DNA from: Sphingopyxis sp. H073
GTDB taxonomy: Bacteria > Pseudomonadota > Alphaproteobacteria > Sphingomonadales > Sphingomonadaceae
NCBI RefSeq assembly: GCF_001468395.1
Contig: NZ_LNSG01000004.1
Location: forward strand, 372,001-436,000
Length of the DNA stretch: 64,000 bases
Reading direction: 5' to 3'
In this document: positions 52,176 through 60,402 of the stretch, piece by piece
Layout of the letters: every line of letters starts with the position of its first letter
Numbering within the stretch: position 1 is the stretch's first letter
The notes under the pieces: model-generated
Databases searched by the model: none
The model's input: the letters and a program-made list of their open reading frames with translations, nothing else
Told to the model about the DNA's origin: nothing
Translations under genes and position numbers: made by a program

Positions 52176-53948
52176 ATGAGCGATACGGGTAAGGACGACA
52201 CCAGCGACACGCCGAATCCCTTCCTGCCCTCGCCCGAAGACATACAGCATTGGACGAGCGTCATGGGCCGCGCGCAGCAGATGATGCTCGAATATGCGCT
52301 CGGTCAGGCGAACCAGGGCAACAGCGCCGCCGCCGGCCTGTTCGACCCCGCGAGCTGGCTGCAGAACCCGACGACGCAGGCCTGGGCCGAGCAGTCGACC
52401 AAGATGTGGGAGCAGGGCGCGCGCTTCTGGACCTCGCTCGCGACGCTCCAGCCGCCCTTCGCGCCCGCCGCCGATGCGCCCAAGGACAAGCGCTTCGCCG
52501 ACCCCGACTGGACCGCGAACCCGGTCTTCGCGCTGATCCGCCAGACCTATGGCCTGCTGACCGAACAATTGTTGACGACAACACGCACGATGGCGGGGCT
52601 CGATGACCATGCGCGGGCGAAGATGGAGTTCGCGGCACGGAACATGGCCGAGGCGCTGTCGCCCTCCAACCTCGCGATCACCAATCCCGAAGTGATCAAG
52701 CGCGCGGTCGAGACGCGCGGCGAAAGCCTGCTCAAGGGCTTGAAGCACATGCTCACCGACCTGTCGCGCGGGCAGCTCTCCCATGTCGACCCCGACGCGT
52801 TCGAGGTCGGCGTGAACATCGCGACGACGCCGGGGAAGGTGATCCACGAGACCGACCTTTACCAGCTCATCCAATATGAACCGACGACGAAGGACGTCTT
52901 TACCGTCCCGCTTGTCATCTTCCCGCCGTGGATCAACCGCTTCTACATCCTCGACCTCAATCCGGCGAAGAGCTTTGTCGCCTGGGCGGTCGAACAGGGG
53001 CTGACGGTGTTCATGGTGTCGTGGAAATCGGCCGATACCTCGATGAGCGAAATCGTCTGGGACGACTATATTGCGTCGCAGGTCGACGCGATCGATACCG
53101 TGCGCGAGTTGCTGGACGTTCCGCACGTCCACAGCATCGGCTATTGCGTCGCGGGCACGACGCTTGCCGCGACACTGGCGATGCTCGCCGCGCGCGGCGA
53201 GGGCGACAAGGTCAAGTCGGTGACCTTCTTCACCGCGCAGGTCGATTTCGAGCTCGCGGGCGACCTCAAGATGTTCGTCGACGACAGCTATCTGGCGCTG
53301 CTCCAGCAGCTTTCGGCGGGCGGGTTCCTCGACGGCCGCTATATGGCCGCGACCTTCAATTCGCTGCGCGGACGCGACCTGATCTGGAACTATGTCGTCG
53401 GCAATTATCTGCTCGGCAATGACTATCCGCCGTTCGATCTGCTCTACTGGAACGGCGACGTCACCAACCTGCCCGCGAAGTGGCACCGGCAATATCTGAT
53501 CGACCTCTATCGCGACAATCGCATGGTGATCCCGAACAGCCTGTCGGCGATGGGCACACCGATCGATCTCAAGAAGATCGAGACTCCGGCCTATATCCAG
53601 GCGGGGCGCGAGGATCATATCGCGCCGCTCGCCAGCGTCTGGCGGTTGATGGACCATCTGTCGGGACCGAAGACCTTCCTGCTTGCCGGCTCGGGCCATA
53701 TTGCGGGCGTCGTCAATCCGCCCGCCGCTGGCAAATACCAGTATTGGACCGGCGACAACGATGCCGCGACGCTCGACGATTTTATCGCGAGCGCGACCGA
53801 GACCAAGGGCAGCTGGTGGCCGCACTGGATCGGCTGGATTTCGGAACAGGATAGCGCAAAAACGGCTGCAAAAGGCGCGCGCATTCCGGGAAAAGGTGCT
53901 AAAAAGGCGATAGAGGATGCGCCCGGCCGCTATGTCAAGCAGCGGTAA
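52176..53948 (+). CDS. phaC: Class I poly(3-hydroxyalkanoate) synthase
   Basis: Polymerises 3-hydroxyacyl-CoA into polyhydroxyalkanoate at the granule surface. The 590-residue protein has the N-terminal region with 'NPFLPSPEDIQHW' and the alpha/beta core with the lipase-like box 'GYCVAG', placing the catalytic Cys at residue 324. 'PPWINRFYILDLNP' and 'WNGDVTNLPAKWH' are conserved, and the catalytic His is in 'GSGHIAGVVNPP'. Length is right for class I. The phasin gene follows; phaA and phaB are not in the window. Confidence 0.96.
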   Translation: MSDTGKDDTSDTPNPFLPSPEDIQHWTSVMGRAQQMMLEYALGQANQGNSAAAGLFDPASWLQNPTTQAWAEQSTKMWEQGARFWTSLATLQPPFAPAADAPKDKRFADPDWTANPVFALIRQTYGLLTEQLLTTTRTMAGLDDHARAKMEFAARNMAEALSPSNLAITNPEVIKRAVETRGESLLKGLKHMLTDLSRGQLSHVDPDAFEVGVNIATTPGKVIHETDLYQLIQYEPTTKDVFTVPLVIFPPWINRFYILDLNPAKSFVAWAVEQGLTVFMVSWKSADTSMSEIVWDDYIASQVDAIDTVRELLDVPHVHSIGYCVAGTTLAATLAMLAARGEGDKVKSVTFFTAQVDFELAGDLKMFVDDSYLALLQQLSAGGFLDGRYMAATFNSLRGRDLIWNYVVGNYLLGNDYPPFDLLYWNGDVTNLPAKWHRQYLIDLYRDNRMVIPNSLSAMGTPIDLKKIETPAYIQAGREDHIAPLASVWRLMDHLSGPKTFLLAGSGHIAGVVNPPAAGKYQYWTGDNDAATLDDFIASATETKGSWWPHWIGWISEQDSAKTAAKGARIPGKGAKKAIEDAPGRYVKQR

Positions 53949-53989
53949 TATCGGGAAATCATAAGGCCAACGAGATCGAGGCGAGTCTA

Positions 53990-54010
53990 TTTTTGTGCAC
54001 TGCACAAAAA
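53990..54010. promoter_or_regulatory. Palindrome TTTTTGTGCA-C-TGCACAAAAA upstream of phasin gene
   Basis: A perfect 10-bp inverted repeat centred on 54000. It contains TTGTGCACTGCA, repeated 48 bases downstream over the phasin promoter. TGC/GCA-rich sites are known targets of the PHB regulator PhaR; assignment here is inference. Confidence 0.5.
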
Positions 54011-54015
54011 ATGTC

Positions 54016-54052
54016 TTGAAATCCCCGATCCACTCCTATATTGTGCACTGCA
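54016..54052 (+). promoter_or_regulatory. Candidate phasin promoter with overlapping operator
   Basis: TTGAAA (54016-54021) and TATTGT (54039-54044) are spaced by 17 bases and could be -35 and -10 boxes. TTGTGCACTGCA (54041-54052), the second copy of the element in the upstream palindrome, overlaps the -10 box, a position that suits a repressor. Confidence 0.45.
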
Positions 54053-54071
54053 ACATAAAGGAGTTGTCACG

Positions 54072-54824
54072 ATGGCTACCAAGATGGATAGTGCCGAAAA
54101 GGCTTTCGAAGCCGCGACGCTGGAAACCGCCGCCAAGCCGGTGGCTGCTCCCGCCGCACCGGTTGCTGCTGCCGCGCCCGCGGTGGAAGCAAAGGCCGCT
54201 CCGGCGCCCGTGAAGACCAAGACTGTCGCGGCGAAGGCCAAGCCGGTCCAAAAGAAAGCCGCAAAGCCGGCACCGAAGAAGATCGCCGCCAAGAAGGCGG
54301 TCGCGAAGACCATTGCCCCGAAGCCCGTCAAGGCAGCGCCGAAGCCGGCCGCCGCCGTCACAAAAGGATTCAAGACCATGAACGACACCGTCAAGAAGTT
54401 CGCCGAAGAAGCCAAGACCCGCACCGAAGCGCTGACCGCCGATTTCAACGAAAAGGCGAAGGAAGCCATGGCGAAGACCAGCAAGCTCGCTGAAGAAGCG
54501 GTCGAATTCAACAAGGCGAACGTCGAAGCGCTCGTCGAATCGGGCAAGATCGCTGCCAAGGGCATCGAAACGCTCGGCCAGGAAGGCGTCGCCTTCGCTC
54601 GCAAGAGCTTCGAAGACACGACCGCTGCGCTCAAGGGCTACACTGCGGTCAAGTCGCCGGCCGAATTCCTGAAGCTCTATGCCGAAAACAGCAAGAAGGC
54701 GTTCGACGCCGCTGTTGCGCAGACGTCGAAGACCAGCGAACTCGTCGTCAAGCTGACGAACGACAGCTTCGCGCCGATCTCGAACCGCGTTTCGGTCATC
54801 ACTTCGAAGATGAAGGCAGCCTAA
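54072..54824 (+). CDS. Phasin family protein with histone-H1-like N-terminus
   Basis: A 250-residue phasin. The C-terminal part from about residue 100 is the helical granule-binding domain ('FKTMNDTVKKFAEEAKTRTE', 'LAEEAVEFNKANVEALVESG', 'SPAEFLKLYAENSKKAFDA'). Residues 15-95 are almost only Ala, Pro, Lys and Val ('KKAAKPAPKKIAAKKAVAK'), like histone H1 tails and the DNA-binding tail of PhaF. It may coat granules and also touch DNA. Strong ribosome site AAAGGAG. Preceded by two operator-like elements and followed by a terminator. Confidence 0.9.
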   Translation: MATKMDSAEKAFEAATLETAAKPVAAPAAPVAAAAPAVEAKAAPAPVKTKTVAAKAKPVQKKAAKPAPKKIAAKKAVAKTIAPKPVKAAPKPAAAVTKGFKTMNDTVKKFAEEAKTRTEALTADFNEKAKEAMAKTSKLAEEAVEFNKANVEALVESGKIAAKGIETLGQEGVAFARKSFEDTTAALKGYTAVKSPAEFLKLYAENSKKAFDAAVAQTSKTSELVVKLTNDSFAPISNRVSVITSKMKAA

Positions 54825-54892
54825 GGCCTTCACCTTCCCGTTGGCGCGGGCCTTCCCCCCCTCCTCTCCCCGTCCGCGCCGACACCATCAAG

Positions 54893-54930
54893 ACCGCTCG
54901 CTTCCTTCGGGGGGCGGGCGGTTCTTGTTT
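54893..54930 (+). terminator. Rho-independent terminator after the phasin gene
   Basis: ACCGCTCGC (54893-54901) pairs with GCGGGCGGT (54914-54922) through one G-U pair, with further pairs inside, and is followed by the T-rich TCTTGTTT. It lies 69 bases after the phasin stop. Confidence 0.7.
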
Positions 54931-55023
54931 CTCTGCTCCGCTTTTCTTCCAGCCACTCCCCACACGAGACGGAATTAACCACCCCGCCCTCTTGCGATTC
55001 CGCATCGGCTTGCGATATTCCCG

Positions 55024-55392
55024 ATGATGATGCTTCCGGCTTCGATCCCTCATGTCGTCCGCGCAATGGCGGGCAAGGATGACGACACGTCCGGTGCGCC
55101 GGGTGTCGGCATCGCGACGCGCACGCGCGCGAAGCCCAAGAAGCCCTCGATGTACAAGGTGCTGCTGCTCAACGACGACTATACGCCGATGGAATTCGTC
55201 GTGATGGTGCTGCAGCGCTTCTTCAACATGGACATCGAACGCGCGACGCAGGTGATGCTTCACGTCCACCAGCAGGGCGTCGGCGTGTGCGGCGTGTTCA
55301 GCTATGAAGTCGCCGAGACCAAGGTCAACCAGGTGATGGACGCCGCGCGGCAGAACCAGCACCCGCTGCAGTGCACGCTGGAAAAGGCATAA
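55024..55392 (+). CDS. clpS: ATP-dependent Clp protease adaptor ClpS
   Basis: ClpS delivers N-degron substrates to ClpAP. The 122-residue protein has a flexible N-terminus and the conserved core '[26 protein letters not shown]' with the N-end-residue pocket (Asn-Asp-Asp, Met), then '[25 protein letters not shown]'. Three consecutive ATGs occur at the start; any could be used. clpA is not in the window. Confidence 0.94.
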   Translation: MMMLPASIPHVVRAMAGKDDDTSGAPGVGIATRTRAKPKKPSMYKVLLLNDDYTPMEFVVMVLQRFFNMDIERATQVMLHVHQQGVGVCGVFSYEVAETKVNQVMDAARQNQHPLQCTLEKA

Positions 55393-55399
55393 AAATTCT

Positions 55400-55485
55400 T
55401 CGTCATTGCGAGGAGCCGCAGGCGACGCGGCAATCTGGCGGTGCGGAAACCGCTCTGGATTGCTTCGCTTCGCTCGCAATGACGA
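55400..55485. repeat. Dispersed palindromic repeat between clpS and the HxlR gene
   Basis: TCGTCATTGCGAG (55400-55412) and CTCGCAATGACGA (55473-55485) are perfect 13-base inverted arms with further pairing inside (GCAATC/GATTGC). It fills the gap between two convergent genes and probably ends transcription of both. Confidence 0.65.
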
Positions 55486-55490
55486 GATGA

Positions 55491-55979
55491 CTAGCCGGCC
55501 CTTGCCGCCTGCTCGGCCCTGAGCGCTTCCGACGGCTCCCCTTTCAGATCGCCATAGCGCAGCGGCTCGCCGCACCCCGGACAGACGGTCGATGTGCCGA
55601 CATCGGTTCCACACGCGCGGTGAACGTAGCGCATCGCCGGCCCGCCGATTTCGCCGTCTTCATAGGCCCAACGCTCAGCCCAGTTGCGCATCGCGTAGAG
55701 GACGTCGAACAGATCCTTGCCCTTTGCGGTCAGACGGTATTCGTGGCGCGGCGGGCGCTCCTGATAGGCGTGCCGCTCGACCACTCCCTGCTTTTCCATC
55801 AGCTTGAGCCGCGCCGAGACGAGTTGCGGCCCGAGCCCGGTGTTCGCCGCGATCGCCTCGAACCGCCGCCGACCGAAGAACAGATCGCGCAGGATCAGCA
55901 GCACCGCGCGGTCGCCAAGCAGCTCGGCCGACCGTCCAACGGGGCAGAAGGTATCCGACAGATCCGTGCGTTTGGGCAT
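55491..55979 (-). CDS. HxlR-family transcriptional regulator
   Basis: A 162-residue winged-helix regulator. 'CPVGRSAELLGDRAVLLILRDLFFGRRRFEAI' and 'GPQLVSARLKLMEKQGVVERHAY' are the HxlR DNA-binding domain with its characteristic N-terminal Cys12. After residue 120 an added part contains a Cys-x2-Cys knuckle ('VCPGCGEPL') that may bind zinc, an extension seen in some members. It is divergent from an SDR/isomerase operon and a perfect operator-like palindrome lies between them. Confidence 0.87.
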   Translation of the reverse strand: MPKRTDLSDTFCPVGRSAELLGDRAVLLILRDLFFGRRRFEAIAANTGLGPQLVSARLKLMEKQGVVERHAYQERPPRHEYRLTAKGKDLFDVLYAMRNWAERWAYEDGEIGGPAMRYVHRACGTDVGTSTVCPGCGEPLRYGDLKGEPSEALRAEQAARAG

Positions 55980-56009
55980 CGCTCACCTCTACGGCGAAAT
56001 AATCGCTTG

Positions 56010-56030
56010 TAACTATGATTATCATAGTTA
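56010..56030. promoter_or_regulatory. Operator-like palindrome between HxlR and SDR genes
   Basis: TAACTATGA and TCATAGTTA form a perfect 9-bp inverted repeat with spacer TTA, 31 bases from the HxlR start and 28 from the SDR start. It is AT-rich in a GC-rich setting and is the obvious binding site for the HxlR dimer. Confidence 0.65.
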
Positions 56031-56057
56031 CTATCGGGCGCAAGAGGAGAGTCGCCC

Positions 56058-56789
56058 ATGCCCAATCCCGCAGCCGTCATCATAGGCGCCGGCGATGCCA
56101 CGGGCGGCGCGATCGCGCGCGCCTTCGCCGCCGAGGGGCTCACCGCCTGCGTCAACCGCCGCGAGCGCAACGCCGACGCGCTCGAAGCGCTGGCGCAGTC
56201 GATCCGCGGCGAAGGGTATCGGGCACGCGCTTTCCCCGCCGACGCCCGCAACGAAGAGGCGATGATCGCCCTCTTCGACCAGGTCGAAGCCGAAGTCGGG
56301 CCGGTGGAAGTCGCGGTGTTCAACATCGGTGCCAATGTGAACTTCCCGATCGCCGAAACGACGGTGCGCGTTTACACCAAAGTCTGGGAAATGGCCTGCC
56401 TCGGCGGTTTCCTGATGGGCCGCGAGGCGGCGAAACGCATGAGCCCGCGCGGCCGCGGCACGATCATCTTCACCGGCGCGACCGCCAGCCTGCGCGGCGG
56501 TTCGGGCTTCTCAGCCTTCTCGGGCGCCAAGGGCGCTCTCCGCATGCTCGCGCAATCGATGGCGCGCGAATTGGGTCCCAAGGGCATCCATGTCGCGCAC
56601 ACGATCATCGACGGCGCGATCGACACCGAGTTCATCAAGGGCCGCCATCCCGATTTCGACAATGCGAAGGCGCAGGAGCTGATCCTGAATCCGGGCGCCA
56701 TCGCGGCCAATTATGTGATGCTCCACAAACAGCCGAGAAGCGCATGGACGCACGAACTCGACCTCCGTCCCTGGGGAGAGAAATGGTGA
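56058..56789 (+). CDS. SDR family oxidoreductase
   Basis: A 243-residue short-chain dehydrogenase. The cofactor motif is the variant 'IIGAGDATGGAIARAFA' (residues 7-23) and the active-site region 'FTGATASLRGGSGFSAFSGAKGAL' has Ser and Lys, but the usual catalytic Tyr is replaced by Phe ('FSAFSGAKG'). The protein may therefore be a poor or atypical reductase. It is the first gene of a two-gene operon with a DsbA-fold isomerase, overlapping it by 7 bases, under likely HxlR control. Confidence 0.83.
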   Translation: MPNPAAVIIGAGDATGGAIARAFAAEGLTACVNRRERNADALEALAQSIRGEGYRARAFPADARNEEAMIALFDQVEAEVGPVEVAVFNIGANVNFPIAETTVRVYTKVWEMACLGGFLMGREAAKRMSPRGRGTIIFTGATASLRGGSGFSAFSGAKGALRMLAQSMARELGPKGIHVAHTIIDGAIDTEFIKGRHPDFDNAKAQELILNPGAIAANYVMLHKQPRSAWTHELDLRPWGEKW

Positions 56790-57385
56790 CCAAAAGCCTT
56801 GAACTCATCTTCGATTTCGGCAGCCCCAACGCCTATCTGACGTTGAAAGTGCTACCCGAATTGCTCGAGCGCACCGGCGCCGACCTGATCATCACGCCGT
56901 GCCTGCTCGGCGGCATCTTCAAGGCGACGGGCAACAAGGCGCCGATGATCCAATATGCCGAAGCGCCCGCGAAACTGGCCTATGAAAACCTCGAAATGCG
57001 GCGCTTCATTGCGCGGCACGGCTTGACGAAGTTTCGCCTCAACCCGCATTTCCCCGTCAACACGCTGACGATCATGCGCGGCGCGATCGTTGCCGAGGAT
57101 GAGGGCAATCTCGACGATTATGTCGACGCGGTGAACCGCGCGATGTGGGAGGAAGGCCTGAAAATGGACGATCCCGAAATCATCGCGACCTTCCTTTCGG
57201 CGAACGGCTTCGATGGCCCCGTGCTTCTCGCGCGCACGCAGGAGCCCGGGATCAAGGCAAGGCTTGTCGCCAATACCGACGCCGCGGTCGCACGCGGTGT
57301 ATTCGGCATCCCGACCTTCTTCGTCGGGGACGAGATGTTCTTCGGCAAGGATCGCCTCGGTCAGGTTGAAGAGGCACTCGCCTGA
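56783..57385 (+). CDS. 2-hydroxychromene-2-carboxylate isomerase family protein (DsbA fold)
   Basis: A 200-residue thioredoxin-like protein of the HCCA isomerase/kappa-GST family: 'LIFDFGSPNAYLTLKVLPELL' with the active Ser replacing Cys, 'KFRLNPHFPVNTL', and 'VARGVFGIPTFFVGDEMFFGKDRL' at the end. Relatives isomerise 2-hydroxychromene-2-carboxylate in naphthalene breakdown or conjugate glutathione. The 7-base overlap with the SDR gene means coupled translation and perhaps sequential reactions. Confidence 0.86.
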   Translation: MVTKSLELIFDFGSPNAYLTLKVLPELLERTGADLIITPCLLGGIFKATGNKAPMIQYAEAPAKLAYENLEMRRFIARHGLTKFRLNPHFPVNTLTIMRGAIVAEDEGNLDDYVDAVNRAMWEEGLKMDDPEIIATFLSANGFDGPVLLARTQEPGIKARLVANTDAAVARGVFGIPTFFVGDEMFFGKDRLGQVEEALA

Positions 57386-57441
57386 CCATCGCTCGCCGCC
57401 CCCGCCTCACGCGGAGGCCCCAAGGCCGAAGCCGATGACCC

Positions 57442-58407
57442 TCAATTGAAATCGAGCTGGATGATGTCACTCGGCGTCGCGCGGCAATACATCTCGATCG
57501 GCTTGGCGCCGTCGGGATAGGTCGCGGTCATCGCCGCGCGGATGCGCCAGCCGCCATTGCCCTGTTCGAGCGAAACGAGCTTGTCATAGGACAGCTTCGT
57601 CCCGCCGGTAGCACCGATCTGCCGCGCGGCATCGTTCATGCAATTCTGCACCGACGGCCGCGCCGCGCTCGGCAGGCCGCTCAGATTGGCGCTCAGCGCG
57701 GCCGGGCCGGCCGATGCGGGCGGTGGCGCACTTTCCTCCGGCGTGCCGTCGGCCTTTTTCTTCTTCTGGCTCGCCAGTAGTGCGAGCAGCCCGCCGGCGA
57801 CGACGATCCCGCCGATGATCAGCCCGGTGCTCGGGCCCTTGTCCTTGTCGGGCTTCGGACCCGGCAGCGGCGCCAGATTGGCGTAGCCATAGCCGAATTC
57901 GGCGCGGCAGCCGTTGGTGACCCAGACATAGTCGGCGCCATAGCCCCATTGCCGTCCGGCGTTGCATTTGCCGCCGAGCTTGCGCACGAGCTCGACGCGG
58001 CCATTGGTCTGCACCGCGCATTGTTCATAACGGTTGCTGCGCGATTCGCAGCGGAGCGTCCCAGCGAAATCATTCCCCGGATAGGCGCCGCCGGCATAGC
58101 CATAGCGAAATTCGGCGCGGCACCCGCCCGACACCCAGACGCCGTCGGCATCGAATCCCCAATCGCGCCCCTTCGAGCAACGCCCGCCGATCACACGGGT
58201 CAGTTCGACGCGATTGTCGGTGCGGACGTTGCAGCGTTGCTGGCGGTTACCATAGGATTCGCAGCGGATCGTGCCCGCCCATCCCTGATTATAGCCCGAG
58301 CCCGGCGGCGGCGGATAGGGATAGGTGGTCTGCGCAAAAGCCGGGACGGCAAGCTGGCCCGTGACGAACGACGCGGCCGTGATGACCGAAATGACGCGGT
58401 TCCGCAT
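57442..58407 (-). CDS. DUF3011-containing exported membrane protein
   Basis: A 321-residue protein. Signal peptide to about residue 25, a Pro/Tyr-rich stretch, then two DUF3011 repeats (about residues 43-102 and 113-172), each with 'RCES', 'V..TNGRVELVR', 'GGKC', 'WG..AD.VWV..GCRAEF'. A single transmembrane helix 'GLIIGGIVVAGGLLALLA' follows, then a small C-terminal domain with two cysteines. DUF3011 is a lectin-like module of unknown ligand. Stand-alone gene. Confidence 0.84.
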   Translation of the reverse strand: MRNRVISVITAASFVTGQLAVPAFAQTTYPYPPPPGSGYNQGWAGTIRCESYGNRQQRCNVRTDNRVELTRVIGGRCSKGRDWGFDADGVWVSGGCRAEFRYGYAGGAYPGNDFAGTLRCESRSNRYEQCAVQTNGRVELVRKLGGKCNAGRQWGYGADYVWVTNGCRAEFGYGYANLAPLPGPKPDKDKGPSTGLIIGGIVVAGGLLALLASQKKKKADGTPEESAPPPASAGPAALSANLSGLPSAARPSVQNCMNDAARQIGATGGTKLSYDKLVSLEQGNGGWRIRAAMTATYPDGAKPIEMYCRATPSDIIQLDFN

Positions 58408-58602
58408 AGCTGTTTCTCCCCTGCTGATATCGTGCTTCGACCGTCCTCAATTGCTTCGACTATCGCCGTGTATAGTTTCACATTTCCTGCTCCGGCGCCA
58501 CGAGCAAAGACGCCATTCCTGCACGCAGCATGGCTTCCCTTGCCCGCGCGCATCATCTAGCCTCGTTCCGGGTCGCGCCACCGCAAGCAAGGGAGCCGAC
58601 AT

Positions 58603-59070
58603 ATGACGACATCGATCATCGACGGGCGCATCGAAGCCGCCGACCTCAAGCGCACAAAGGGAGGCGTCTCGGTTTTTCGCAGCCTCACGTTCCAGCCCGA
58701 CGCCGGCCCGACGCGCACGATCAAGAATGCGGTGGTGAAGGACAATGTTGCGAGCGAGCTCGTGCCCGGCACGGCCGGCCGCTTCTATATCTACAACGCC
58801 TTCGACCTGAAGGGCGTCCACGGCGTCCGCACTCGCGACGGCCGCGCGACCTACGGCTTCGCCACGAACAACAAGAAGATCTTCCTCATCGTCGGCATCG
58901 TCAACATCGCGTGGATCGCGCTGCGCGTGTTCGCAATCGACGGACAGGTGCCGCTGCTCGCCATCCTGCTGATGATCCTCTCGGTCGCGGGCTTCGTCTT
59001 CATGAGCAAGGGCGAGAAGGACGCGAAGGCGCAATTCGACGGCGACGCAGGCTATGCACCGCCAGCATAG
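58603..59070 (+). CDS. Uncharacterised membrane protein
   Basis: A 155-residue protein I do not recognise. Residues 1-90 are a soluble, strand-rich domain ('RSLTFQPDAGPTRTIKNAVV', 'GTAGRFYIYNAFDLKGVHGVR'). Two hydrophobic helices follow (about residues 95-110 and 117-135, 'IFLIVGIVNIAWIALRVF' and 'VPLLAILLMILSVAGFVFM'), then a polar tail. The ribosome site GGGAG precedes the ATG. It precedes murA by 43 bases and could share its transcript. Confidence 0.68.
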   Translation: MTTSIIDGRIEAADLKRTKGGVSVFRSLTFQPDAGPTRTIKNAVVKDNVASELVPGTAGRFYIYNAFDLKGVHGVRTRDGRATYGFATNNKKIFLIVGIVNIAWIALRVFAIDGQVPLLAILLMILSVAGFVFMSKGEKDAKAQFDGDAGYAPPA

Positions 59071-59113
59071 CTAGTCGGCTTGCGCGCGCCGACGCATCGG
59101 CTAATGACGACGG

Positions 59114-60397
59114 ATGGATCAAATCGTCATTCGCGGCGGCCAGCGACTCAAGGGCCGTATTCCAATCTCCGGCGCCAAGAATGCCGCGCTGACCCTGCTG
59201 CCTTGCGCGCTGCTCACCGACGAGCCGCTGACCTTGCGCAACCTGCCGCGCCTCGCCGACGTCGACGGCTTCGGCCACCTGCTCAACCAGCTCGGCTGCT
59301 CGACGACGATCGAGGGCTCGCGGCCCGAAGATTTCGGCCGCGTGATGACCGCGCGCGCGACGACGCTGACCTCGACCGTGGCGCCCTATGACATCGTCCG
59401 CAAGATGCGTGCGTCGATCCTCGTCCTCGGCCCGCTCCTCGCCCGCGCAGGCGAAGCAACGGTGTCGCTTCCCGGCGGCTGCGCGATCGGTAACCGTCCG
59501 ATCGACCTGCACCTCAAAGCGCTCGAAGCCTTCGGTGCCGAGATCGAGCTCGCCTCGGGCTATGTGAAGGCCGTCGCGCCCGGCGGGCGACTCAAGGGCG
59601 GCAAGTTCACCTTCCCCGTCGTCTCGGTCGGCGCGACCGAAAATGCCGTCATGGCGGCGGTTCTCGCCGGCGGCACCTGCGTCCTCGAAAATGCGGCGCG
59701 CGAGCCCGAGATCGTCGACCTCTGCAACTGTCTCGTCGCGATGGGCGCGCATATCGACGGGATCGGCACCGAGACACTGACGATCGAGGGCGTCGACCGC
59801 CTCCACGGCGCGACCTACCGCGTGATGGCCGACCGCATCGAGGCGGGCAGCTATGCCTGCGCCGCCGTCATCACGCAGGGCGACGTCGAGCTGGTCGGCG
59901 CCAAGGCCGACGAGATGGAAGCCACGCTCACCGCGCTGCGCGAAGCCGGCGCCACCGTCGAGGCCACCAAGGGCGGGATCCGCGTCGCGATGGACGGCCG
60001 CGCGCAGCCGGTCACGCTGTCGACCGCGCCCTACCCAGGCTTCGCGACCGATATGCAGGCGCAGTTCATGGCGATGGCGACGCTCGGCACCGGCGCGTCG
60101 CTGTTCACCGAGACCATCTTCGAGAACCGCTACATGCACGTTCCCGAGCTCGCGCGCATGGGCTGCGACATCCAGGTCAAGGGCCGTACCGCGATCGTCC
60201 GCGGCGTTGACCATCTGGTCGGCGCGCCGGTGATGGCGACCGACCTTCGCGCCTCGATGAGCCTGATCATCGCGGGTCTCGCCGCCGAGGGCCAGACCGA
60301 GGTCAACCGCGTCTATCACCTCGACCGCGGCTACGAACGGCTGGAGGAGAAGCTGCAGGCGGTCGGCGCCGATATCGAACGGATCAGCGCAGGCTGA
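59114..60397 (+). CDS. murA: UDP-N-acetylglucosamine 1-carboxyvinyltransferase
   Basis: The first committed step of peptidoglycan synthesis: transfer of enolpyruvate from PEP to UDP-GlcNAc. The 427-residue protein has '[22 protein letters not shown]', '[17 protein letters not shown]', and the PEP-binding, fosfomycin-target Cys in '[14 protein letters not shown]'. 'GYPTDMQAQ'-type and 'RAGASLV'-type segments appear as '[10 protein letters not shown]' and 'DLRASMSLI'. Length is the norm. Confidence 0.96.
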   Translation: MDQIVIRGGQRLKGRIPISGAKNAALTLLPCALLTDEPLTLRNLPRLADVDGFGHLLNQLGCSTTIEGSRPEDFGRVMTARATTLTSTVAPYDIVRKMRASILVLGPLLARAGEATVSLPGGCAIGNRPIDLHLKALEAFGAEIELASGYVKAVAPGGRLKGGKFTFPVVSVGATENAVMAAVLAGGTCVLENAAREPEIVDLCNCLVAMGAHIDGIGTETLTIEGVDRLHGATYRVMADRIEAGSYACAAVITQGDVELVGAKADEMEATLTALREAGATVEATKGGIRVAMDGRAQPVTLSTAPYPGFATDMQAQFMAMATLGTGASLFTETIFENRYMHVPELARMGCDIQVKGRTAIVRGVDHLVGAPVMATDLRASMSLIIAGLAAEGQTEVNRVYHLDRGYERLEEKLQAVGADIERISAG

Positions 60398-60402
60398 CGC
60401 CT

